This document shows positions 46,906 through 58,793 of a stretch of DNA of 64,000 nt, piece after piece (position 1 is the first letter of the stretch; each line of letters begins with the position of its first letter). The stretch covers positions 558,001 through 622,000 of the forward strand of contig JARWMV010000232.1 in the NCBI GenBank assembly GCA_030998015.1, written 5' to 3'. The position numbers and the translations under genes were made by a program. The notes beneath the pieces are model-generated. The model ran no database searches, was not told the DNA's origin, and saw only the letters and a program-made list of their open reading frames with translations. The stretch is from Ceratorhiza oryzae-sativae (lineage: Eukaryota > Basidiomycota > Agaricomycetes > Cantharellales > Ceratobasidiaceae).

Positions 46906-47358
46906 TAGGTGTGTCCCTTACAGTTAAAAGTGGCAGTCAACTTGGTTCATCATATCCTAGCTTAACTAATGAAAACCCCAACAGTTGCATTGCTAGGGCA
47001 TGCCTTTTCTTCAGCTGTACCTACACTCTACCTTATTACTTATGGAGGTGAATCATTATTTGTGTCAGTCAGATGTTGATCCAGTGGTTTAAGCCTTCAG
47101 CAGATGGAATAACAGCGAAAGCTTGCGAGAAAACCGTACAATGCGACCCATCAGCGAATGACAAAAGATCTTCAAGAGTCCGGTACCCAATGATTACAGA
47201 AAATCTTGTAAAAAATAGGCAGCTATATGAAATCGAGGCATAGCGACACCACAGCGAACAAGTAATGAGCCATTAAGAATGAAATATGTAGGACGAACGA
47301 GAGGGAAAAAAACAAGCCGGATAGTGTCACAGCGCCCGACCTGAATCGGTCCCTAGTG
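46906..47358. other. PL8-3 3' flank
   Basis: AT-rich, no gene seen. Confidence 0.4.
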
Positions 47359-50145
47359 CTAACGAGAATCTTCTTTGGCGAACTTCTGAGTTACCGTTGA
47401 CCCAGCCATGCCCCCAGTCGGCAATTCGATGTTTAGTGTAACTTCTGTAGGGTTACCGTAACCACGTCGCACACGCAAGCAATGGTCCCCGATACATTCG
47501 CCCCGGCGGTGTCTCCTGGCAACCCATGAAAACTGCACATTGACAGTACTGTTTTCGTGAGTTGGGTCGGCCACACTTATCTGTCCCCCCGAGCTGCCAG
47601 GTCCATCCGATTTCAATATCAGTGTCACCGGTTTGTCTACTTGAATGGTCAATCCCATCTGAGGAACGTAAACTGTGCCGCCCTCTGCTTTCCAGAATGC
47701 CGCAGCCAGGGTACGCCCAGTCGAGTCGACAGCAGCACTCACCTCATCTGTATTGGCAACAGTCTGAGGCGTGCAGCGTTTGGCTTTGTCAATAAATTCG
47801 CCATTGCTGGTGGTGGCAGGGAAGACCGAGTACTCGATGGGGCGGTTCGGGTTGGTTGGATCATGCACAATCCAAGCGGAGAACATGTCTTTGGTGGATA
47901 GCGGTTTTGAGCTTGTGCCAATATCAGCCCAATTACCAGTCTTGGTCTGCGCATCCACTGAGATACTAGTCCCCTGGTCCAGAGGAAAGGTGTAGCCAGT
48001 GCCCGCGTGCCATATGCTCGTTGAGTTGCTATAATTACCGCTCGTCACAGAGTTGGAATTGACATAAATATCGCCTACTCGCAGACGTTGGTCAAGCACC
48101 GAGAAAACAGGGGCCGGGGAACTCGAAACAACACTGTTTACGAGTACGTGTTGGACATTGTCATCGAAGAATACGTATGCCTTATGGAAAAAAAGAGCGC
48201 TGGTGAGAGGGTTCTTGTAGCGCATAGCAGCGATACCGATACTTCCAGTAGAGGCACCGCCCGCATACGAGTCGCTCCCCATCTGCTTAGTTGTGTTGCA
48301 GTTCAAAGGGGTGTTGCCGTAGTCGGTGGTTGTGCCGGGCACTAGACTAAAGTCGAAGGTTGCATACATGTCCTCGTACTCTGCGCCAGTGGTGTAGGTA
48401 TATACCGCTCCGTCCGAAAGGTGGAATCCCTTCGTGTTTTGGATGTTTACACATTCACTAGTCGCAGTCCGATTAGAGAGCATTTTGACAGTGGTAACTG
48501 TGTTGTCTGTGCGATGAACCTACGGCGAAAATTAGTCGTAACTTTAAAACAAAAAATGAAGACTCACCATGTAGTCCGAGGACCAGAACATTCGATTGCC
48601 ATTCAGGTGACCCGAGTTTGCTGTCGTGGGATTAGGATCGGCGAGGTCGGTGCCAAACCTGATAACCTCCTCCTCGTTCCACGCGTTCCCCAATTGTTGC
48701 ATTTGGGTCAGGTTCATTCCAAACCTCTGAGAAGCTCTATAAGTATTATGTCAACCTGCTGTCCGGTCAAATTTATCGCATTTACTTACTGGCCGTCCGA
48801 TACGGGCCAGCTAATCATGCGACCAAGCACGCTCTGTTAATATGATTAGATATTTTAAGGGATAGTTCGGGTCATTATTCTCACCATATCCCAGTGTATA
48901 ACCCTAGTTGCGGTGTTGGCGAATGTCATCCATCGTGAGCCACTGATGTGTTTTGCAAAGACGTCCTTGACTGACTGCGGGGCTTGAAACTGGGTGCCAA
49001 TGGCCTGCAGTTCCAGTTCACCCACACCGATGGAGCTTAAAAATGGAAGGAAACTTCAATAATACGAAAATCAAACCAAGGACCATGCATACAAAACTTT
49101 TCCATAGTTCCCTAGATATAAAACCTTCAGAGAAAACTCGAATGTAGATTCAAGTCAAGCATACCGTCGTAGAGCATCCCAATGTGCTGCTGGAAAGACC
49201 CATCTGGCTTAATCCCGTCCACCAGATCCTCCGGGTGAATTACGACCTAAAACGCAGCGTCTTGAGCTTTTCCATAGCCAAACTAGCTTGTATGCGTACT
49301 TCATTATTCACACGTCCATAAGCATCCTGAATGCGAGTAGCGTTGCCAGTTCGATTGTTCTCCAGCAACCCGGCTGCAATCCCTATCGAAGCGAGGTCAA
49401 GAATGTTTGCGCCGCTGAGATATCCTGGTTGTGGATCTCGATAGAATGGGGTGTACGCGCGGGCCGTTATAAGGGTACAATTGCCAAGCTCGGTCGGCGT
49501 AAGCTCATCCCGAAGAAGCAGACAAGTCTGGCCCACGAGGCTCGGAACGCGGATAACATTGCTTTGAGATTTAGTGGCTGAGTTTTGTACCGATAAACCC
49601 ATGCTGGCAAAACGACTCACCTGTACCAGTTGGTGTTCCATAAGCCCAGTGTTCCACACGGGCATTGATCACCCGCGACTCCACCGCCGTCCATACAAGC
49701 ACCGTTTCCAATGGTACTGAAGTCGTTGGCGAACCAGTACTCCATGGCTCTGCCGATGGCGGATCGAAGCTCGGGGCTCTTGACATATTGATCTGCACCC
49801 TGGACGCCTCCGTGGTATACGGCTGCCATGGCCAACGTATGAAACCAGTGATCAGAAGCTGGCCAGTTTGCACGTCGAGCAGGACAACCAGTGGTATAGT
49901 CGACATCAGCCCAAGTTCCATTTGGCTGGAGTGTCTGGAGGCTGCAAGGTCGACATTAATACTGTTAATCGCGGCAAAGGGGAGAATTGCACCCACTAGG
50001 TCAGGGCTTTGTCGGGGGGGCCGTTGCTTGCAGCGATAATGAACTGTATCCGGCGCTCATAGAGGGTTTCGATGTCATCCGCATGAACGACCCCGACAAA
50101 GAGCAAGGCAGTCGCTGCCCAAAATCCAAGCGTGCTGGACTTCAT
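47359..50145 (-). CDS. secreted polysaccharide lyase family 8 (PL8-3)
   Basis: ATG 50145: MKSSTLGFWAATALLFVGVVHA signal peptide, then DDIETLYERRIQFIIAASNG. The catalytic toroid shows MAMAAVYHGG, DFSTIGNGACMDGGGVAGDQ, CPCGTLGLWNTNWYR, LTPTELGNCTLITARAYTPF and VDGIKPDGSFQQHIGMLYDG followed by NYGK, with catalytic His and Tyr intact. The last exon (48483..47359) starts MLSNRTATSECVNIQNTKGF and contains EYEDMYATFDFSLVPGTTTD and GECIGDHC, ending LPTGGMAGSTVTQKFAK. Closest to PL8-1 in this window: both have the same Cys-x6-Cys-type loop and C-terminal block. Role as for PL8-1: extracellular beta-eliminative cleavage of an acidic polysaccharide, substrate unknown. Roughly ten exons. Confidence 0.92.
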
Positions 50146-50440
50146 GATAGTAGGCCCGATTGCGGGCAGAACACCAGAGATAGAGAACGCGGAAAGAAAA
50201 TAATGTGTGGGCCGAAGAGGTCGTGTATGGTAGAGAGGACTGCATGTCATGAGTTTTTAATGGTATACTCTCAGCCTCGGGCTAGAGTTCGCCTTGGCAT
50301 TTCCGTGGTCGCGCGTTGTTAGGGTTAGTGCGCTTCGGGCTTCGGCAGCTGATTATCTCACATGGAACTCAGCCTGCGAAACGTCGGTTGATGACCGTCT
50401 TTAACATTCTCTGATCGGGAAGTTAGCTGTACTGACTGGA

Positions 50441-51235
50441 TTTTCATGACAGTATTCCAAGCAAGAAATCCAACTCTCTCCATCATGTGGCGGCTATACT
50501 GAAATGGCCACGAAACGAATCAGCTCGGCTCAGTCCAATGGCTCGATTCTGGTCTTCAGCCGAGGCCTCCGCAAAGTAGGGTGCGGATTCACCGTTTACA
50601 GGTACGGGGAGGAAGTATCCACAGGTACCCTTAGCCTAGGACCTCGAGCAGATGTATACGACGCAGAAATATGCGCACTGGCCATATCCGCCAAACACGC
50701 CGCATCCATGGCCGATCACCCGTCGCATCATACTCCAGTCAAACACATCCCTTTCTCATCAGACAACCAGGCGGCCATCACCAATATCACTAGCCTCGCA
50801 GCCCATCCTGCTCAGACGGCCTTCATCGTCTTTAGGAACGCGGTCGACGAGTTTCTGCTGTCCCATCCCGACCTCACGATCACCGTGGAATGGGTCAAGG
50901 GTCACTCGGGCATCTCAGGCAACGAACGTGTGGACACTCTGGCGCTCAAGGCCGCTTCGCTCACACCCACCCCATGGGCCAAGGCGAGAACCAAGTCCAG
51001 GGCCATCTGAACTTGGGGTTCCCAGTGGCACTCTTCGCGTCATTCTGATCACGTACTCATCACGCTAGCTAGCGCGTAAACTCTACATGGAAGCCCGTAT
51101 TAGACAAAGCGGTTTCGTCCCCAGCGAAGACCCTTCATGCCTGTGCGACTACAACTCGCTACAGACCATCAGGCACATACTCACCCAATACCCACTCCAC
51201 AATGACGAGCGAGTCGTCCTGCTTAGGCGTTGAAA
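50441..51235 (+). mobile_element. non-LTR retrotransposon 3' remnant (RNase H + C-terminal Zn knuckle)
   Basis: The frame 50504..51010 is an RNase H-like domain of LINE type: GCGFTVYRYGEEVSTGTLSL, ADVYDAEICALAIS (with the second catalytic Glu), SSDNQAAITNI (Asp), VEWVKGHSGISGNERVDTLA (final His/Asp). The first catalytic position reads NGS instead of DGS. After a frame break the typical C-terminal segment follows (EARIRQSGFVPSEDPSCLCD, TIRHILTQYPLHNDERVVLL) to about 51230. No reverse transcriptase or endonuclease part is present, so this is a 5'-truncated dead copy. Confidence 0.8.
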
Positions 51236-52247
51236 CCTTTGCTCGAGGCGGACCCCTTCGGTATAGCAAAAGGCCTCATGGCTCTTCTTATTTTCATCCA
51301 TCGTTCATGCTCTTTCCAAAAAACCTGATTCTTTCGTGTGTTTCGTTTGTGTTCCGTTTGTTTCTCTCGCCGAAAGGCCATACTAAACGCACCTACTTGT
51401 AACCCCTTGCTCGTTCTCTTCTTCCCTCTTGACGTTTCCCCGCCTTCGGGCTGACCTTTTCGCTTTTCTCTGGTTTTGGAACTCGTGCGGTTTGGCCTTG
51501 TGTTCATGTAGTACGTTAAAATTGGATGCCAAAAAATCAAATCTTCGTCACGTGGTTAAGGCTGATGCAGCAGGTCCAACGTTCGGGTGTATGCGAGCCC
51601 GGTATACGTGGTGTGTTGGGAAAGCCGGAGCCGCCTTGACTGCCCAATTCGCTAAGTAAAGTCGGCGGCTACTCAAAGTTTCGCTAGCACTCGGTAGCGC
51701 GGGGGTAGCGATAGCTAGATCTGTAATTACCACTTACGTGTTTGCCAGCCACGCGTGCGCCGAGCCTCACCAGAGCCGCAAGTGTTGTGCCTCTTGTCGC
51801 TGATGTTCTTGGTAAAAGGCCACTGCGGTAGGCCAAGGAGTGACATCTACTATCCTTTTTCTTTTTTCTTTTCTTTCTTTTTCCTTATCGTCCTACATGA
51901 ACATGGTCACATGTGCTGTCCGACCCTCTCTGTCGGTCGAGTGTGTGCACTGCTTACTTCGCAGGGTACGCCCAGCTACTTCATCAACCTTACAAGCGAC
52001 TTTAAGTCGTGTCCTCTCACCAAAGTCCCGCCTTGGCCCTGATTAAAGTAGCGCGCAATTAAAACTCGTCTCGTGGTCCACTGAATGTTGTAATATACTT
52101 CATTATCGTAGTCATAGTTAGCCAACAACTATTTTTCTTAGTGCGACCACGACACCTATACCGACGAGACGAAATACAGAACTGAGTAGCAAAATAAAGT
52201 GCAGAATAACTAACACAAGAAATGAGGTCCAACAAATAGATCGTTCT
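51236..52247. other. intergenic, pyrimidine-rich tract
   Basis: A CT-rich run lies at about 51852-51888. Open frames are short and without splice support. Probably further LINE 3' flank and gene-free DNA. Confidence 0.4.
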
Positions 52248-55200
52248 CTAAGAGATTCCTGGGCTGTCTTCCGCGCTCCACTCTTTTCCTTGTAACCCGT
52301 CGGCTCCAAAGCTGCTCGGTCCGACAGTCTCAACCACAGGGGGATATGGGGCCTTCTCGTTACCGAAATCCCCATCCTCCCCGTCGCCAACGCCATTGTC
52401 CAATCCGGCGCCGGCGTCTTCGTCGGCTTCCTCAAATACGTACCCCTCTTCTTTGCGCAGTTGCATTACTGTGTCTACGATCTTTGGAGAGAGGTAAACA
52501 TTTCAGCAACACCCAAGGACACAAGGGCGAGGAATAGCGCATACAGCGAGGTTTTGTCCAGCACTAAGGTGTTTCAGTATCATACCCTCTCTAGAATCAT
52601 GCATAGTTCTTCTGAGTGACCTCCCTAGAAATGATGATATGACACCAAGTGACCACGAGTCAGGGGTTGCTTCAAGAACCTAACACAAAGAACATGAGTG
52701 GATCTCCTGAACATTTTGCGCATACAGCCTACCTGTAATGGGTCAAAGTTTTGAGCTTGAGAGTTGAGCAGCCGTGCGGTTTGATCCGCTGTGGCCTCTC
52801 TGCGATCTTGTAAGCGAATGATGGCAATACCATCCCGCGTTGACTTACCCTCCAGCAGTATAAACCTCCATCAACGTTTTCAACAACTCGCGCTTCTTTT
52901 CTTCCGTTACGGGCACAGTGCTTCTCCCGCCAGTCCCAACGAGGCGTGCGTGTGTCTGGAGTCCTCGGCGATTGCCTACGGAAGTTGCAACCTTCATGGG
53001 GACAACAGCCCCGCCGAGTCCGCAATACGCCTCGGCAGATACACTATCATGGACTTCGTGGACGAGATTGGTGAGGGCTTTGCGGTGATGGCCAGCCTAT
53101 GGAATGTTACAAAAACAGTTAGCAAAATAGATCGCACGAGGGGAACGGACAGTGTGGTCATTGTTGGGATATCGTGTTCCAAACGTAGGAATTTGACGTG
53201 CCTTGCCGTCCACTATTGCCCTCTCATATGCCAGTATTCCTTTGAACTCGGATTCATCAAGTTGCTTCCTTACCACCCTGGCATTGTAGGAGTTGGAGCC
53301 TTGGAGAAAAAGTGCCAGACGAACGCGGGCATCGACCGCGTTGGGAAAGTCGTCAACACTGGCAAGGCATAATAGAAAGGGGATCGGAGGCGCCGTTTCG
53401 TACCCCTTAGCTTGGGTAGTGGTTCGTATTAGCGAACTTTATGCCATAGTTTATGAAACTAAATCACCAAGTTCGAAGAAATAATCCTTCGCACCAGGCT
53501 CCTGGAGCGCCGCAACAGTATCCTCGACATATCGAGAGACGAGTTGGTTATGCAGGTTGGAGTCCTGCACTAGGATTAGTTTACAAGTTATAAAAAGAAT
53601 AACGGCTCACATACCATGTTTCGTTTGTACAGAACAAGGTGCTCTAGGAACTTGGCAGCGGTTGATGGGTCAGCCTCTTGCATGTCCTTCAAAACTGCAG
53701 CATCATCTAACTTGAGGTTGGTTCGGGATACAAATAACTAAAGTCATACTCGTTCGTCAGCGGCCTCCAGTAGCTTTGTGAAGAGTATACACCTTGAGTC
53801 CAGCGTCGGGATCGTGCCGCACAACCCATATCCCGTAATTGCGTACCAGCTCAGCGTCATGGCTGTCAGCTAGGATTTTGAGTACTCGTTGGAATGAGTC
53901 TCGAACACCAGACCCAGCATCGACATATTGCTTGTCATGGAGCCTGAAAGGCTAGTTGTTAGCATCCAAGGTTGTGCATCATTAGCCATAGAAAGTACTT
54001 GGTAAGCACATCCACCAAGCGAGCCTCGTCGTGTAATTTGGTGCACAGTGCTACCAGAGCATGGAACTGCCGGGAATTGACTAGATCTGCATCGATGGAT
54101 CTCACGGTCAACAACGTTGAGCTCTCAATAAGGTCGAGCAACTCGGACGTCTCTCCTGCGTCCGCAAACAATCGGGCAAGCACGACGTCCACAGCCTGGA
54201 GACGCGGCGTTCTTAAATTCTGACCACGAAGCCTAATACAGTCAACGTACCTTCCAGGCCTGGTCTCCTTCACTGCCCTTCTTCCCATGGGAAGCGCTGC
54301 CATATCGCTTGCGGTTTCGTGTTTTGTGCAAAAACGCGCGGAGCATTTCGCGTGCACTGCTCATGAGCTGGGTATGTAGCTCGGGTAGGGGCTTTTCGGT
54401 TTCGCCAAGTTGTGGCGAATAGTTTCGCACTATGTTAGAGCGAACTAGTTAGTTGAGCGCATAAGAGGTGAGACAGGTCAGATGCGAGTCTACAGGTCGA
54501 CGAGGGATACAAAAAAGTGTCGAGCGAAGTAATGCAAAATGAGACATGGAGAGATGCTCCGGAATAGGATCAAAGTGATGGATAGACTGCTTACCAGTTT
54601 CCTCAATAGTGCCTAGACTTCGGACTATACCCTCCAGTCCTCTAAAGACCGGCATTGTCTCGTCTTGCCTGGAAAATTCGGGCAAGCCGTCGCACAATTC
54701 GGGGAATAACCTAATTAATGCACGGGCATCGGTTTCGGCCCTGAAAAAGTTGTTACCCGCCTCTTCAAAATCAGACTGGGCAAGCTGAGAATATGCGATT
54801 TGTGTATAGATGTATCGGACTTGCATATCCTATCCCAAAGCAAGTGAATATTCGCGTGTCAGCCCGTGTTACTGGACTCGCCTGGTCCTCGTCGCCTCCT
54901 TTCTTCTTCACACTCTCCAAAAGCCGCAAAACGTCCTTCGTACGACCAGCACCTAGAAGACTTTCTGCTTGAGATAATAACGTTGCAGGCACTAGTGACC
55001 TTATGGCATCATTAGATATCAATATTGTCCTCGCTCGCGCATACGTCGTAGCCGTTCGATCCTTGGCAGGAGCCGGCGTCGGTGGTGGCGTGAGACCCGA
55101 TCCAGACTGTTCTTCTAATTGAGGCTCTTCAACCTTGGGTGGCTGGGAGCTGATTGGTGGATGTAATAATAAAGGCAAGCGAGTAATGCTGAGTTTTGTG

Positions 55201-56625
55201 TCTCGTTCACCAGCGGGTACAAGGTAACCTGTGCTAGCACCAGTAATCAAAGAGTGGGGAGTAAAGCCTTCAGGTCGGGGTATGACTTGAACTATTGCTG
55301 AGGGCTGAAGGGTATAGTTATGAATCTCGATAGTGTTGTTCGGAAGGAGCGCAATTAAGTATGGAGGATCAAGAGCTGTGGGGAAAGAGAAATTGAGGCG
55401 ATAAATGACCTGATGACCGGAAAGTGCTAACCTATATCAATAGGAAAACAGGGCATCTCAATCAATGCTCCATCAGGATCGCCGCTTGGGGTGAGAAATA
55501 CTGCGATCCCGCCATCGCCGCTAGCTTGTAGCACAACAAAGCCTCCATCGCCGGAAGAGATGATTCGAGGTCGCGTGCCAGGCGTGGCCAAATTGGGGAG
55601 AGGCATAACTGGGAGCATTGAAAAATTTTCCAAGCCAAGGATATTATAATTCTCCGCATCAGTTGTACACAATACCGACCCCCACCGGCGTGCCATCGGT
55701 GGCGGGGGCGCAAGAGGAACGTCCTAGAAGCCATTGGTGGTAGACAGGTGAACATACGCAGCAAGTTTAGCTTACTTTTAGGTGGAACAATCGTTCCCTC
55801 AGTCCGAATATTCTCATCTGAGAACGTGTGAACACGCAGAACCCAACGGGCTCGACTTTGGCATCCAAGGGTCCTAGGTTGAGGGGAAAGCGCGTAGCTT
55901 TTTCATCAATAGCGAACATCAACGTGCGCGTCATGCTCTGAATAAGTGCCTGGGGTATTGGCTCTAGTGAAGGTAGTGTGTAAAAATGAATTGTACCAGC
56001 TAGAGGGGGCGGGGTGAGTAACTGTTCGACAAAGCGATGAATCACTTACCCGAGAAAGCAAGCAGCTTAGCGACACTTGGAGCAAGAGCAATTTGCTCGA
56101 TGGGTTTTCGGCTGGCAAGGACTTGACGAGCCGTAACACGATACGAATCACTCTACAAATACCTATATATACATTCAATTACGTAGCGACGTGAGCGCAT
56201 CACTTACATCTTGGGAGTTACCTTGATCTCGCAGGGAATATCGCAGTAGAGTGCCATCGGAGTTTCCTACGTAAATATCCCTGCCTGCAATTGAGTGAGC
56301 GGTCGGCCGATTCTCGTGAGTTGATGCACACCACTGACCCAAGGCCTGTGCACATCGAACGACAACCTGGACAGGCGGTGGTGGTTTCGCAGGCGCCTTT
56401 CCTATGGCCGAGCTTGAGACTCGGGCGAATAAATCGAGTGGACTGCTAACGACTGGAGAGGGCGCCGGTGCCTCTCTGCCTTGGGAGATTTAGACTGGCA
56501 CCGACAGATGGACTAAACCAACTTACTTTGGCCGAGATCCAGCAAATCTCCTACAGGAGGGTGTATTTGGCCTATCAGGGGCTGCAGTTGAAAGGAGGAA
56601 CCTCGAGAGGGTCGATGTTCGCCAT
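52248..56625 (-). CDS. VPS3/TGFBRAP1-like endosomal tethering subunit (Vam6/Vps39 superfamily)
   Basis: A many-exon gene. N-terminal propeller-like part: PLIGQIHPPVGDLLDL, PPPPVQVVVRCAQALGQW, RDIYVGNSDGTLLRYSLRDQ, KPIEQIALAPSVAKLLAFS, GTIHFYTLPSLEPIPQ, VGFCVFTRSQMRIFGL. Middle: LLPNNTIEIHNY, VPATLLSQAESLLGAGRTKD (Vps39 domain 1), YIYTQIAYSQLAQSDFEEAG, VDVVLARLFADAGETSELLD and ELVRNYGIWVVRHDPDAGLK. Late: LVSRYVEDTVAALQ, LYGKLGKHEQALKILVH and the clathrin-repeat-type end TPDSWSLGVISSFLGRSLRR with an acidic tail to the stop at 52248. Proteins of this build are the CORVET-specific Vps3 or TGFBRAP1 subunit that tethers early endosomes to vacuole-bound vesicles via Rab5. At the start, MANIDPLEVPPF (ATG 56625) and QLQPLIGQ lie in different frames, so either one base is missing near 56591 or the true start is elsewhere. 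Confidence 0.8.
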
Positions 56626-56744
56626 GGTGGACGAGATGTGGTGCCAAAAACGGTACATTACGTAACCAGACACGAGCCACTAACCGACTACATGCTTATA
56701 ACCTCCGACGATGATCAAACCCTCAATCCGTCAAGTTGCCTACC

Positions 56745-57601
56745 ATGCCAATTTTGTTTGCGGCCCTACCAACCGATTTAATCCTGGATATACTTACCTT
56801 CTCTGCACCAGCATTCATTTGGGTCTGCTCATGGTTGTTCGGGATCGAACCACACCCAGCCATTCGCTGACACTATTTTATGATATGAAATCTCGCCGGT
56901 AGGCCTCCCACGAGCTTAGCGAGCTTGTAATTACCAGTGATCACTTGAAACACCTTCTCGAATCGGATGTCTACAGTTACACCGAGCCTGCTTGCCCTCG
57001 GACGGACTTGAACTACGCTGAATAAACCCGTCTGCTCTGTGATCATAGAGGTCGATTGACTGATCCCCAGAGCGTTGCGCTATCTCGATATGAACTTCCA
57101 GCTGGTACTCCAGGTGGCCCTTTCCCGTTTGTCTATGGTATATTGTCTATGAAGCCGCTGCAATTGGATGGGCCGCCAAGCGAGATTCTACTCTGTCGCC
57201 TCCCATCTAACAACAGAAACACTACATTCGAACAATGTTCTATCGATCTTGTCGTATCACCCTTCGAGGTCATTACCGTTCCCGAAGAGGACTTGCTCGT
57301 AGGGCTCGAGCGCGTTCAATTACCGCCTGGTAGCTTAAGAGCCCTAGTCTGGGACTGGACGACCGGAAGGAAAATGGCTGTTCGTTCGATTCTAACCATC
57401 CCCAAGCGTGCATTTGATAAGCATACTAAATATTATTTGAATTTCATTGACGCAAACTGCAGTCTGCCCGAGCTCATCTCTGACGAATATCTTCTCGTTT
57501 GTAGGTCAACCATCCCACTAGCTATGACCACGTATTTCCCAGCGACCACTCTTGGCTGCTTAAATATTTACACAGTAATTATAAAAACGTACAATATATG
57601 A
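56745..57601 (+). pseudogene. degenerate F-box-type gene
   Basis: ATG 56745 opens MPILFAALPTDLILDILTFS, an F-box-like start of the kind expanded in Rhizoctonia-type fungi. After a possible intron, YTEPACPRTDLNYAE is followed directly by an in-frame TAA at 57023-57025, then TRLLCDHRGRLTDPQSVALS continues in the same frame through PGGPFPFVYGILSMKPLQLD, EVITVPEEDLLVGLERV, LVWDWTTGRKMA and YYLNFIDANCSLPEL. The sequence on both sides of the stop belongs to one protein, so the stop looks like a lesion rather than an intron end. F-box proteins bring substrates to SCF ubiquitin ligases; this copy is probably dead. The splice structure upstream is not secure. Confidence 0.6.
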
Positions 57602-58793
57602 TCTGGCTGAAAGAAACGGTGAACTTTTCTTAGTGGGCGCAGAAATCACATGCGCACAGTCGATATCACCCATAACCAATAGCCCCCCCCCCACTCACTC
57701 AGCGAATTTACGCATCAGAAGCGGGCTATGACCCTGGCTCCTGATCCCACATTCTCTCTTGTGGGGCGCATTCAACTAGCTCGCTGCTCCCACCTTTGAG
57801 CCTCGTTTCGATCAGCATGCGCTCCCAATGCCTCCCTGCTCGTGTACCCCTCACCCCAATGATGACTCTTCCAAGTCAAGCCACCCACCCGCTACACCAA
57901 ATTCAACACGCCCTCTTCCTCCTATGCATAATTTATATACAAAGGCCAGGATATATGCCTGACAGGTAGACAGGTTACGTTGAATATACCTAACTGTCAT
58001 CATCTTAGTCGCGGTGTGCGCCATCGCTAATACTTCATCTACCAGCTGCTTCGTCGATCCTTCTCCTGCCCTAGCCCACTCACTCAGGAAAGGTGAGTTG
58101 ATGCGGTCAAGCAATGCAAAATAAGCAGTCTAACGCAGTGAACAATTTCTTAGCCCCCCCCCCCCTCCACCGCCACCTCCCAGCTCGCTCCCTCGGCAAG
58201 CGAAGCTCTACAGAAAGGTAGGCGAATTATTTTATTTTTACTCTAGACTCGACTCATTTTCGCCTTCTAGTCCCTTGTGCGGACTTGCTGGCTTGAAAGA
58301 GCAGGTGTAGGCAACAAACCCTAGTTATGCCCATTGAGACTGACGAACCACATGGTGTATGGCCAACGGATACTGTGAGCGCTGGGGATAGCATGTATGC
58401 TAATTTTTTGAAGCGGCTGCCCTTTCTGTAAAATTGTTCTCTTCAGAACATCGTCACCAATGTCAACGATCTGATGCTAATTAGTACTCATTATTGAACA
58501 GTATTGTACGCTCTGCCTCTTAGAAAAGCTCAAGTTGGGAAACTGGCCGGGGGAGATTGGGGGTTTTGCTGGACAACCCACCTTAATTGAGCGACAGAAG
58601 CACCCACCCAATCAAAGTCTAACGCTTCGGTCACCTGCTTCTTCCCCAGACCTCAGCGCTGACTCAGCTGCCTCACAACCGGATATGTATCCTGAGACAG
58701 GAGGCATTGGAAAGCTGAGTCTCTCGACAACCACCCGCACCCTGCGAAGATTATCGAGAGAATTACTTAGCTTTACATACTAGAACTTTAGCT
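57602..58793. other. intergenic, two poly-C tracts
   Basis: C-runs lie at about 57685-57693 and 58156-58166. No gene with support; short frames only. Confidence 0.4.

Noticed and set aside
56582..56602. 20-nt intron joining MANIDPLE to PLIGQ
   Set aside because: Far below any plausible spliceosomal length; a frameshift or different start is more likely.
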